DNA of 64,000 nucleotides, from the NCBI GenBank assembly GCA_932294295.1, contig OW028585.1:372001-436000 (forward strand), written 5' to 3'. Made by a program: the position numbers and the translations under genes. Of the stretch, positions 12,116-23,151 are shown piece by piece; the stretch's first letter is position 1; each line of letters begins with the position of its first letter. Origin of the DNA: Alitta virens (lineage: Eukaryota; Annelida; Polychaeta; Phyllodocida; Nereididae). Below the pieces are notes generated by a model. That model ran no database searches. It was not told the DNA's origin and saw nothing but the letters and a program-made list of their open reading frames with translations.

Positions 12116-14150
12116 ACCCTCTGCTGAGCCTGACCTATCACCCTGATGAGGCTGTGCTGTTTAGTCCTGTGATCTGGTGAGTCTGATAATGAGATAGGTG
12201 GGTTGGACCGTTACTAGCCCGTTCACGATTTTGTTCTTTAGAGGTCTTTGGTCCTCTCTTCTGCTCTGAAGAGCATGGCGATTTATTCTGTCCAGTTAGT
12301 CAATATCACCTTTCAGGTGTGGATCCCATATTGGTGCTGCATAATCCATGGTGGATCTAACCAGACTAAAGTACAATGTTTATTTGATCCTTCATGGGCA
12401 GTATCGTAAGTTGTGACTCAAGAAGTGTAATGTCTGGTTTGCTCGTTTAGCAATTGCACCTACATGAGTCCTCCACTGCAGGTCATTGCTCAGGGTGACT
12501 CCTAGGGAGTACAGTCAACTCGCCCAAAAATTTCGCGCCACAAAACCAACAAGCCCAATGATAACACGTTTCGGTGGCGTGTTAATGGCGGACCGCTTGC
12601 CCTTCTTGTAGCCAGCCCGGCAATAAATCATAACAACCTTATCAACGTAACGAAGACACAATACCAAAACTTTAATTGGTGGCAACCTAGAACATTACTG
12701 GTATTAAAAAAAAAAGTCAACAAACATAAAGTGGAAACAAATCAACAAACACACAGGGGGAAAAAACAATGTCAAGGGCGAGTTTTGTATTGGGCGAGTT
12801 AAATATGGGCGAGAAATTTTTGGGCGAGTTGACTGGCCCCCATTCCTAGGTATTTGGCATTTCCAGTTTGTTGTAGCACTTCACCTCACATTTCGTACAT
12901 CTTATCCCATTTATGACGAAATTGTGACAGGCTCATCATGTTGCACTTTTTGGGGTTGAAGGGCATACCCCAATTCACAGCCCAGTTTTCTAGAGCTCTT
13001 TATAAGTCTTTTTGGAGTATGTCTTGGTCTGCAGCACTCTTTAAGTTCCGATAAACTAGGCAATCATCAGCAAATAGTCGTACTGTGGTACCTGCGGAAA
13101 CTTGTTTTGGGAGATCGTTTATGTGGCCTAAAATCATGAGTGGTCCTAGGATTGTCCACTGGGGGACGCCTGATTCTACTGGGACTGAGGGTGATATTTC
13201 TCCATCGATTGCCACACAAATTGACCGGTTTGTCAAGAATGATCTTGTCCCGTTTTGTTTACCGAGCAGTCTCTCATGTGGTACAGTGTCAAATGCGCAA
13301 TTAAAGTTCCAGAATCCAAACATCTACCTGAGTCATTCCATGTCAATTCAACAAATGCCTCCCACCTGACCCTCTCAGCAAAGCTACATTAGTGTATAGG
13401 GAGTGTGCACAATTTCAGATTAATATCTCTTGTTATTTTGGTTAGAAAAATTATAGAAGTCCCAAGTTTAGATGTTTTTTGCACTCATTTTTGGCAACGT
13501 CATATGAAATCCAGTTTTTGAAGGATTATATCTTAAAAAATATTTAACTTATGACCTCCAAATTTGATATGCTTTAATATATATTTGGTACAATTACAGT
13601 GCCTCAAAAAAGTGATGGGACAGAAATGCATGGGGTTTTTTTTTAAACTAGAAATGGACGTTCAAAAATTAAGATTTACTGTTTTAAGGCGTTCTGTTGA
13701 ATGCTGATCAGGAGAGCACTCTAAGAAACCAGAGGGTAACGCTAGCGAGTGCCCACCTAGGTTCCAGAGAGACCTCAGCAAATGATTATGTGATCATGGA
13801 AATGATAATACTTTTAAAGTTTCTCCAATTCTCGTTTAAATTGTTTCTTTCTCTTGTGAGTTCTTTGACACATTGGGTGCCTGAGGCTATGGTCATTCTA
13901 ACATTATGGTGTTTGCTCCTGTACCGTATTCTGGTTGGCTGCGTATCGAGTAGTTTTCTCCTTTCCAGTTTGTGGCAGGTAAATTGAGATCTCCTGATAA
14001 CACCACATTTGGGTGGCCCTTGTTCCGGGGAATTTTCTGTAATTAAGATGTTTTTAATTTTTCTAGCGAGTATGGGTTGCTGTTAGGTGGTCGGTAGAAA
14101 GCCGCGGTGAAGAGAGGTCTACAGCCTGTTAATGCGATTTTATTCCATAC
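12116..14150 (-). pseudogene. Non-LTR retrotransposon (LINE) fossil: endonuclease and reverse transcriptase remnants
   Basis: Read on the minus strand from right to left. At about 14160-13930 lies an endonuclease piece with AFYRPPNSNPYSLEKL and a later SGDLNLP. At 13323-13000 lies a reverse transcriptase piece with FDTVPHERLL, SGVPQ and the catalytic FADD motif. At about 12850-12230 lies the C-terminal part with KYLGVTLSNDLQW and MDYAAPIWDPHLKG, typical of the Jockey/CR1/L2 side of LINEs. Stops, missing stretches (13340-13690 is unlike a LINE) and inserted elements show that it is dead. The MITE at 12506-12841 splits it, and the hairpin at 14148-14275 borders its 5' end. This is a retrotransposon, not a host gene. 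Confidence 0.88.
12506..12841. mobile_element. hAT-like MITE, 336 bp, inserted in the LINE fossil
   Basis: The ends 'ggagtacagtcaactcgccc' and (complement) 'gggggccagtcaactcgccc' match the 2957-bp element. The flanking 8-mers are ACTCCTAG (12498-12505) and ATTCCTAG (12842-12849), 7 of 8 identical. The interior repeats 'gtgttaatggcggaccgctt', also seen at about 11970. It is a deletion derivative of the same family. Confidence 0.88.
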
Positions 14151-14275
14151 TGCATGGCCAAATGTGTCACGTGCATTTTCCATGCGTTTGGATAAACGCA
14201 TGGTTTTCGCCTCATTAATACCATGCATTTATCATTCTCATGGAAAACGCACATGGCACGTTTGGCAATGTACTT
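14148..14275. mobile_element. Short hairpin element, 'ggccaaatgtg' family (copy 1)
   Basis: Near-palindromic: 'catggccaaatgtgtcacgt', 'ttttccatgcgtttggataa', then the complement 'catggaaaacgcacatggca' and 'cgtttggcaatg'. It is related to 56376-56520 and to a half copy at 40340-40385. Confidence 0.78.
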
Positions 14276-14569
14276 CACAGTCTGAGTCTAAAAATAGTCG
14301 TCAACGTTAAAATAAAAATTCTAATCACAAGACATTGATACCAATTGTGAATGAACAAGGATGCCATTGATATCAGTATTGCTAGAATTGCTTGTAAGAT
14401 TTAATTCAATATACTTTAAAGGACATGGACACACAAAAAATTAAATTTAGAAAGAAAAACACTAGACTATAGAGACAACGCTAAATGTATTGCCTGGTTT
14501 TTCAAAATTAATGGGGATGAGGGTGAGACTCCAAACCCACGTCCCTAATTGAGATATTTCTTACTTCAG
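14276..14569. other. DNA upstream of the first NT5C3 exon
   Basis: AT-rich, with no coding seen. A 5'UTR exon and promoter of the first NT5C3 copy must lie here or further left, but no TATA box or first exon could be assigned. The coding exon is preceded directly by an acceptor-like 'ttacttcag'. Confidence 0.4.
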
Positions 14570-17500
14570 ATGGATGAGTTGAAGAAAGGCACTGTGCGGA
14601 TGAAGTATCCTGAAAATGTGAAAAATATCATTTCGCAAATAATTGCTGGAGGGAAAGACCAGTTGCAGGTAGGTCTATTTAATCATAGTTGGGATTTCAG
14701 AATTAGAGAAATAATTATTAAGTTACCACAAAATTTACATTATATGTAAGTAAATAACTTGTACAAAACTTGTACAAAACATTGAAATAGCCCTATTGAT
14801 ATTTTTCAGGTGATAGCAGATTTTGACAGAACTTTGTCCAAATTTCGCGATAATGGAAATTTGGTTCCCACATGTCACAGTAAGTACTTGGTATAAGTGA
14901 ATGCGTTTATGTAATTTTTGATATGGATGTTCAGATCAATAGTACAATATTTGACACAAGGCTAAACCTTCATCGTCATGGTGTTGTTTATGAATGAATG
15001 AATGGATTTTACCGACATGTAGAGGTCACCAAAGGTTATACTTGCATGATTGTTTTCACTTTCGAAAATTCTTCCCTTACTACCTACTTGTGCATCCAAA
15101 CTTAATGATATGATAAAATGCATATATAATATGTGAGCTCTCAATGCCAGGAGTGAGCAAAGCTATACAATGTATATATGACAACTTAGATGATTCAAAA
15201 TCGGACACAAAGTAATGATTTTAGAGGCAAAACAAGTCAGAGACCTACTCAGAAAAGCATAATAGCCATGTCAGCCACCAGGGGCGCAGCAGTCTCTTAC
15301 ACTGCCTCAGTCTCTTACACTGCCTCCTGGTGTGATATAACGTCATCGCAAAAATAGAGATGAAATGTCAAGATTATTTGTCAAATATTCAGGGCCTCCG
15401 TTCATGTAGACACCCGTTCTATGTACTGTTAGAATTGTTACAGCCAGACAAACAAGTTTTCTCCAAGTTTGAAGCTGGATGTCTATGCGTTACAAAATTA
15501 TGGACATCATTACTGTTGAATTGATGATGTTTGTCACATCGCTTAAGACTTTCTGATGTAGTCTCATTCTGGACCATTAGTCAAAAGGGCGATAGTAGAA
15601 CCATTTGCTATATGATTAAATGTATTTTGATCATTTTTGGGACACTTTTGGTTTAGCATGACCACTGTGTAGACTCGTTTTGGGGCACCTCTCTACGGGA
15701 AGTGAGCTCCGCTCGCTGCCCTCTGAGGGAGAGCTTCGCTCATATAAAAGAGGGGTAATATTCTTTATAAATATCTAGGGTTATTAACCTAAACGTGGTG
15801 GAGTTATTGTTTTGGTATCAGAAATGTAATTATTTAATTGTTAATGTTAAATGTTTATTAATAAAAAAAAAATTAAAAAATGATAAGCCTTGATATAAAA
15901 GTATTCCTTAATTTTTTTCTACTCTTTTAAAGCCTTGTTATATATAAAACCATTCCTTCAATTTTTTTTATCTTAATTTTCATCCAGACGTATTGGAAAG
16001 TCCGAAATTGCCGGTTTTCTTTGATGCAGCGAAGAGATTGGTTGCGAAATATTATCCGATTGAAATTGACGAGAAATTAACAATTGCGCAGAAGATTCCG
16101 CACATGATTGAATGGTAAAATTAAATCATTTTGAGTAACATTTTATCACATGATTTTGAGTAACTTTAAAATGAAAAAGTGGCTTGTTAGACTAGTGACT
16201 AAAAACATTTTTATGCTCTTCTGTTGCCATTAGTGATGTCAATCAGTTACATTTTACAAACTCTTAAAGGGAGGAAGCACAATAGGTTTTATTATTTACA
16301 CGCTAACAAATGCAGTTTTTCGTGCACAATGCACACAGCGCCACAAAAATCGTCTTTATAAAATTAGTAGTCGATCATGGAATTCTTAGACAAAACAACT
16401 GATGATGGAGTATAATCTATCATCATTACACCACTAGCTGATGTGACATTTTATTGCTGGTCTTGGTATTAAGTTATTATGTAAGTTTGCTGTCCCTCTT
16501 ATGCAATGCAAATGATATATTAGTGAGACTGTTCCATTTTAAAAAGAGAGGTGGACCAAAATATTTACCCCCACCCCCCGTACCATCGCTTTGTCCGACA
16601 TTAAGATATTCAGAAAAATACTGGTCAACCTACCCCCCCCCCCCCTCCCCCTCTTGTTCTAACCCGCTCCTCTCCCCCGCTTTTTTAGAAATTTTCTGGT
16701 TCCCGCCCCCTCTATTTAAAATTGAACAGCCCTGATATATATATTAATGTTAAATCACTAATCTTGAAATCTCATATATATTGGTAGTATTTGGTACCAG
16801 GCATTTTTATCGGCCTTGAATCAAATATTGATGCTCGGGCATACAAAATAAAGAGATGACTTTAAAACCCAATTCAAGCTAATTAGTAATAGCAGAGACA
16901 TTTAGGGAGACCGATAACTTAAGCTGTTTGCGCAGCTAGCGGTTGCGGGGGAAAATTACCCGTGACGTCACAATTGATGTTTACTTTTTATTGATGATTG
17001 TGGTCTGTTGTAAGACGTCATCTACTTATTTACATGTACCTCGCTGCATCCGCAAGGGGCAGATAAGTGACTCGGCTCATTCTTATTGGCTCTGGTAATA
17101 GTCGTATTGAAGCTCGGTACATTTAAGATTGTTGGTTTCAGGTGGACAGAGGCCCATGAGATTTTAACAGAGAGTGAAATCAGTCAACCGCTGCTCTCAG
17201 AATTGGTTGAAGATGCGCACATTAGATTGAGGTTGGTATTGCATGTCATGTGACTGATGTAATAACATGGAAATATATTTATAGGTTGGAAATCAGAGGT
17301 GCAGGAGCTCTTGGCCTAATTGTAAGAATGTATAGAGTCAACTAAATTTGTTAAAAAGCAAAAAAAAAAGGGCGAGGGGGACTAGGAAAAGGTTAATGAT
17401 GATATGGTGAGACTGATCAATATCTTGTTAATGATGATATAGTGAGACTGATCAATATCTTTTGATGATATGGTTAGACTGATCAATATCTTGGTTAATG

Positions 17501-20500
17501 ATGGTATGGTGAGACTGATCAATATCTTGTTAATGATGATATAGTGAGACTGATCAATATCTTTTGATGATATGGTTAGACTGATCAATATCTTGGTTAA
17601 TGATGGTATGGTGAGACTGATCAATATCTTGTCAATGATGATATGGTGAGACTGATCAATATCGTTTGTTGCAGAGACGGGAGCAAATGGATGTTTGAAA
17701 CGCTACGCGAAGCGGACGTGCCTTTGTTGATCTTCTCAGCCGGACTAGGAGACATCATCGAACTAACGATCAAGAGGTACTACTGTCCTCTGTACGACAA
17801 CATGAAGGTCGTGTCAAATTACATGTCCTTCAATGAACAGGTTAGTTATACTGACATATTTGTCACCACACAAAAAAAGCCAACTCATAGAACTTTGTGC
17901 TTATCAATATTTTCTACTTCTTTAACAGCCGCCTTTATAGAATAGTCGTCTGATGTAATTGACCGTATATTCCAACTCCGCCAGACTAAATTTCATTAAA
18001 GTTTGAAGTTCTGGGACAATTAGAATAACATTGGTGTGAAGAAGGGGCAGCCCCCAAGAAAATAAATATAAAGATGGACTGCGTTCTTACCTCGCGTATG
18101 AAAAGTGCCGTCCAGTGTAAATACTATGTCTAGATATATGCCAGCTCTGCTTGAAGGGGCCTGTGGTGTGGCCTTAAGTGTTCATCATGACAAATAACCC
18201 AACGCAATGTGTTTTTAGGCCGACTGAAAATAAATAGTTTCTTTCCATTGGTTTGTTAAAAAAGGTTGGATCGGTAAGTCAGGGATTTTTTTATATTTTT
18301 TTCCCTTATGCATCAAGTTGAAAAGCAAAAAATGGAGTGTCAAATGTCCATTGTTCCGTCAGATGCCTAAAAAAATTTTTATCAGTCAGCCTTATGTGCC
18401 AATGAAACCATTTTCACATTTAAATTTTCACGCAGGGCAAGATAACGGGATTTCACGGAGATATTATCCACGTCTTCAATAAGACTGAAAGTTCATTGCA
18501 CGACCCAGATTATTTCAAGAAACTGCAAGGTCGTAACAACGTCATTCTGTTAGGAGACTCCATGGGGGACCTGAGAATGGCCGAGGGTGCTAACGCCAAG
18601 AACTTGCTCAAGATCGGTTTCCTTAATGACAAGGTATCTTATTGTGTTGCAATACTTACATTGTATCTTGCAATCAGCAAAATCCGCTACCCTTAAAACC
18701 TCCGAAATTATGCAATTAGTTTCTAACGTGCAACTTACTGTTCACATTATAGCAATATTTTACAGTTGGTAGAATTGATATGTAAACTATTGTTGTTCAC
18801 TTGGAAAGTGAAACTTGCATTTGATGAGTCATTGGTGACCCATGGACCTGTATTTTGGGTTAAAGTTTAATCTGCCTTGATGACTCATAATGACATTCAT
18901 GGCTATGGATAATCTTGTGAGGATCTTGCATTCACTGAACCTTGTCACTAATGACAAGGAAGAGCTACGGTGACACCACCTGCCCTCTAGTGATAGAAAA
19001 TTCCATTAAGTAGGTTGAAGGTTGACCTTTCAATGACCCCAAGGAGAGTCATAATTATCTACCCTATGAGTCATCAAGGGATAGAACAGCTGTTAAATAG
19101 AACTTCTAGGAGTGTGACTCATCAATACAGTTTTAAGCAGAAGAAGAGACAAGAAAAGTTTACAAATCAATTCTACTTACTGTAATAACATGACAATTCA
19201 CAAATAGCAAGTTCAGAGGCACTTTTATGAAGGTGGCGAATTTTGCTGATTCCGAGCATAAAAGTTTTGGTGTCATGTAATGATGAAGTGGATCGAGGGT
19301 CGGAAATTGTAGTAGACACTCAGGATTTCTTATCACGTCTGTGAAACTGATAATTTTTATAGAAAGGATCAAACATATCAATATGTCATTGTTCATGGTA
19401 ATATAATAGTGACAATTGTGTGTACAATTTATTGAGTGAATGATGTCACCCTAATTGCTATGTTCTACAACCAAATTGCCCATCGTCACATGCATGAAGT
19501 GTCACTAGTATGAAACTTCACAATAACGATCTTTGCACACCTGGTTAATAAACTAAATGCATTGATGTGGATTTGTTATACCTGGTTCTGAAAAGCAAAA
19601 ATTTGTCCTGTAGAGGTCATGGAAATGTCATTGAAACATACAAACCTAGCATTGAATTCGCTGCTAATTAGGCTCACTGATTTCAATGTGGTCATTATAA
19701 ATTGCTGAATGTAATGATATTTATCAAGCACAGATGATTGCTGTTTTAGAATCTTGCCATGAGGCCTAATATTAGAACTGATAGATGGTCTAATTATGCA
19801 AATTGGTCTAATTATGCAAATTGGTCTAATTATGCAAATTGGTCTCCTCACTATTCATTGTTTTTTTCTTTTTATGTGTTTTTGGTAGGGATGCAAAATT
19901 CCCGGGAATTTTCACAGTGGAAATTTTCTGTGGAAATTTACGGGAAAATTGGGAATTTATGGGAATATATGGGAATATAAGGGAATTTATGGACATTATA
20001 TGGGAATATAACTGCTAATGATTGAAATGATATGAAAGGTGAATGTCTATTACCGTCTAAACATGCTAAATGATGTGTCAGGCTTTCAGCATACTTTTAT
20101 TTTCTCAGAAGACATCTGAATGTTTAGAAATATAGTTAGAAGAACAACCAGAAATGTTGCAACAGGTGGCAAGAACTTCAAAATTCAAAATCACTTACAA
20201 AACAACAGAGATTAAGATAGGGTCAAAATTATCAATTAAAGTACAGAACTAAGTTTGTCATTAAATCAAACAACATTTTACTTCCGATCTTTAAACTTCA
20301 TCGTCAATATCATTAAGTTCATATTCAGCAACAGATTCATAAGTAAGGCTTGTTGAAGAATTCAGAGATGGCTCAAACAACTGCAGGTTGGACTTAATAG
20401 AGACTAGCTGCTCCACCCGTTCATTGGTGAGCCTATTGCAATTTTTCATGTGTACTCGGCTGAAAGAACCAATGCAGAATGATACAAACGATCCCAGGAT

Positions 20501-22499
20501 CCAAAGTTCTAAACTTCGCTGCTACCACCTTGATGACAAAATATGCTGCAGTGGCTCCCAGACTAGAACAACCACTGGTGACTGTAAAGCACTATCACGC
20601 TATCCGCTGAGAGCCTGATTATGAAAGTTCTTTGTTCTTAGACAATTTCATTCCAGAAATATCAAATTTAAACCATGAATGGAAGTAAATCACAGAAAAC
20701 AAAATGACTAACAAGCATTGACAAGAAATGTAGTTAGGCCAATAAGAATTTAAAAAATAAAATAAAAGGCCTTTCATTTTGAAAATTCCCAATATTTCCA
20801 AAATTCCCGATGCTATAAATTCCCGATGCTATAAATTCCCAGAATTTTTCTATGGAAAATTTACAAAATTCCCGGAAACTTTCCCGGCCTTTGCATCCCT
20901 AGTTTTTGGTTCTACACATATTATTTTTAACCCTCAGCGAACAAAGTTCCAAGAGGGTTATTGTTATCACTGGAAAATGACAGGCGGGTGGGTGGGCCGG
21001 TGGGCGTAACACTTTAGTTTCCGGAGCAGAACTCTAACACTAATGCACTTACCTTATCAACATTTTGTACAGTAGTATTCTATATGGCCTAGTGGTGCCT
21101 TTTGATAGTCACATTGACATATGTTGGCTATGTTTTACAAAATTTGGAAAAAATAGAAAATTTTTTTAACTTTTTTGTTTCCGGAGCAGAACTCTGACAC
21201 TACTGCACCTGCATGCTTATAACTTTGCCATGATATGTCTAAAATAGTGTAGTGGGGGTCTCATGGCTGTACATTTTTGAGAATTATTAAAACCATGGAA
21301 AAATTGGGAAAATTCTTACTTTTTCATACCTCCATATCAAAGACATTATTTACCCTACATGAGTGAAAACATATCTAAATTATAGTATTTTTTTTTTCAA
21401 ACTTCATTTTGACATCCATTTCATGCTGTTTTATACAAATGGAAAATCTGAAAAAATCCTAAAACTGCGTAATATGCTACGTAGGCCCAGTCACGATTGT
21501 TCAGGTTGATCACACACACTACTAAAGCCTTCAGTAAATAAATTGGTCATCCAACAGACTAGTTGGGTTATATAATTGATCATCCTTAGCAGAAAATGGT
21601 TGTCTCAAACAACTGGCTACTGCTTAGTTCGAACACTCGATGTCTAAGTTAGGTTTCGAAGACAAAAGAAAAAAATTAATTTTCCAAATTTTGTAAAACA
21701 TAGCTGACATATGTCAATGTGACTATCAAAAGGTACCACTTGGCCATCATATAAATTAACAGCGGCAGCCATCTTGGTTCTGTTCTCCTATTAGAAATTT
21801 AAAACGCTATCTCCTCCCTGGATAATCCTTCTAAATCCTTCCCGCCTAGCCAGGAACTTCTACACATATTTCTTACTGTAACTGTCAAAAGGTTCCACAA
21901 GGTCACACAGAGTATTACTGTATGAAATTTTGTTAGGGTTAAGTGCATTAGTATTGAGAGTTCTGCTCTACAAACGAAAGTGTTCCGCCCACCCCCCTGC
22001 CTGTCGGATGGAAGCTAAACAATCTTTATGATGCCTTTGTGCCATGTGGGATTTGCTGAGGGGTTTGCTGCAGCGCACCCTATATTTTGTTTTATTTTTC
22101 GTTTCTTATTTCCTTGTAATTTTCTTCTTCTTTGTTCATTTACTAACCTTAAGTTACAATACAAACAATGGGGGCATGTGTCAACGATCCCAGAAGGGAT
22201 TCTTACATGTCCCTGCTGAATATTTTAGTTATATTTTGTATTATTAATCTATTATTTTCTGATTCATGTGCTTATCGTAAAAAAAAAAAATTCTTGTTCC
22301 TTTAATTAATTGTATTTATTGTTCAGCAAATAAACTTATCTATCTATCTATATATAAATATATATGTCTATATATCTGTTTCTCATTTCAGATTGATGCC
22401 TGTATGCCACTTTACCTGGACGCTTTTGACATCGTTTTAGTTTCTGATGAGACGATGGATATTCCTAATGCCTTGCTGAAGAACGTACTAAAGACATGA
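14570..22499 (+). CDS. NT5C3: Cytosolic pyrimidine 5'-nucleotidase III-like, copy A
   Basis: Exons: 14570-14668, 14810-14879, 15988-16114, 17142-17231, 17675-17840, 18436-18633, 22392-22499 (858 nt, 285 residues, TGA stop). HAD-superfamily enzyme expected to remove phosphate from pyrimidine nucleoside monophosphates in the cytosol. Motif I is DFDRTLSK (nucleophile D37, acid/base D39), motif II is IFSAGLGD (S150), the motif III lysine is in HVFNK (K200), and motif IV is LLGDSMGD (D225, D229). Length matches the usual family size and no frame is broken, so it should be active. The ATG is the first codon after an AG acceptor, so the start assumes a non-coding first exon. A longer N-terminus is possible. 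Intron 6 (3.76 kb) is swollen by transposons. Copy B follows 2.3 kb downstream in the same orientation. Confidence 0.95.
15143..15748. mobile_element. Dispersed repeat with 'gagcgaagct' ends (copy 2)
   Basis: It runs from 'caatgccaggagtgagcaaa' to 'gagcttcgctcatataaa' and shares ordered landmarks with 9445-10402. It lies in intron 2 of NT5C3 copy A. Confidence 0.75.
16524..16735. mobile_element. 'GGGCTGTTCC' hairpin MITE (copy 1)
   Basis: It starts 'gagactgttccattttaaaa' and ends 'aaaattgaacagccct', with C-rich tracts and 'acattaagatattcagaaaa' in the middle. Four relatives occur in the window. Intron 3 of NT5C3 copy A. Confidence 0.8.
17390..17665. repeat. Minisatellite, about 35-60 bp units, abutting a 3' splice site
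   Basis: Units of 'gagactgatcaatatcttgt' plus 'taatgatgatatggt' are repeated about eight times. The last unit runs to within about 10 bases of the acceptor of exon 17675-17840. Confidence 0.92.
17999..18180. repeat. Dispersed repeat (relative at 47444-47590)
   Basis: 'gtttgaagttctgggacaat' and 'tagaataacattggtgtgaa' recur with few changes at about 47444-47485. It is intronic in copy A and has no coding. Confidence 0.55.
18825..19121. promoter_or_regulatory. Cluster of four AP-1/TRE-type sites
   Basis: TGAGTCA occurs at 18825-18831 and 19067-19073. TGACTCA occurs at 18881-18887 and 19115-19121. A looser gagtcat lies near 19036. All are in intron 6 of NT5C3 copy A. The match to the bZIP consensus is exact, but enhancer activity is only inferred, and the sites could partly reflect an old repeat. 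Confidence 0.5.
19786..19846. promoter_or_regulatory. Three tandem octamer (ATGCAAAT) units
   Basis: An 18-bp unit, 'ggtctaattatgcaaatt', is repeated three times without change. It places ATGCAAAT at 19796-19803, 19814-19821 and 19832-19839, each preceded by TAATT. ATGCAAAT is the POU/Oct consensus. Function is inferred. The unit is immediately left of a hAT element. Confidence 0.6.
19886..20901 (-). mobile_element. hAT transposon remnant, 1016 bp, with 8-bp target duplication
   Basis: The ends TAGGGATGCAAA and TTTGCATCCCTA are inverted repeats. The flanks 19878-19885 and 20902-20909 are both GTTTTTGG. Subterminal sequence is full of 'gggaatttt/aaaattccc' motifs. Minus-strand sequence at about 20290-20460 reads KNCNRLTNERVEQLVSIKSN and ends ELNDIDDEV-stop. 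This resembles the C-terminal dimerisation tail of hAT transposases. The rest of the transposase is missing, so the element is non-autonomous. Confidence 0.9.
20979..22005. mobile_element. Long inverted-repeat (foldback) element, about 1.03 kb
   Basis: The left side 'gacaggcgggtgggtggg', 'agcagaactctaacactaat', 'atagtcacattgacatatgt' is answered on the right by complements ending 'cccctgcctgtc'. Arms are about 170-300 bp with internal repeats ('agcagaactct' appears twice on the left). Intron 6 of NT5C3 copy A. Confidence 0.82.
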
Positions 22500-22918
22500 T
22501 AGTTATACAACACACAAGACTTTTGTAGCAGCAATGAAATTTGCATATGATTGATCTTTTTATGAGGGATTTCAGATGTCAGGATTTCTGGGAATCTGCT
22601 ATATACTTATCTCATAAGTTTCTGTACTGATTTGATAGGTCAAGCTCAATGTACTTATGAATGGGACATATTTTGGTAAAATTTCCAGAAAACCAGGAAC
22701 AATTTGAATGCTGAGGGAAGAATGTAATAAACTGTAAATATACTTAATGGTTGCAGTTTTTATACATGGGCATTTGTGAAAAACGTTGTTGGCACGTTAC
22801 GTAATTTAAGATCTCTTATTATAACAGAAATAAGGCAAAAGTAAAAGTGCTGGTTTTAGTTTCATTAATGGTGAATGCTGTTTCATTTGTTATAGCCATA
22901 TCAGAGACTACTGTAGGT

Positions 22919-23151
22919 GGGGCTGTTCCATTTTAAAAAGAGAGGGACAGGGTGGACAGGACACCCCTGCTTTTTGACACACCCCCTGCTCCCTCTTTTT
23001 CTACATTAAGTTATTAACAAAATACTGGTCAACCACCCCCATTTCCACTCTTTTTCTCTTTCTGAGAACCCCTCCCCCTTCCCTGCGTTTTTCGAAAAAA
23101 AAATTTGTCCACCCCCCCCCCCCCTCCTTTTTTTAAAAATGGAACAGCCCT
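22919..23151. mobile_element. 'GGGCTGTTCC' hairpin MITE (copy 2)
   Basis: Both ends are intact: 'ggggctgttccattttaaaa' and 'ttaaaaatggaacagccc', with TTA following. The middle is C-rich and contains 'acattaagttattaacaaaa'. Confidence 0.88.

Noticed and set aside
13000..13323. Reverse transcriptase as a live gene
   Set aside because: The frame is short, surrounded by stops and insertions, and part of a decayed LINE.
16980..17060. TGACGTCA (16961-16970 region) as a promoter of a hidden gene
   Set aside because: Only a single palindromic word, in intron 3 of NT5C3 copy A, with no nearby exon. Similar words occur in several repeats in the window.
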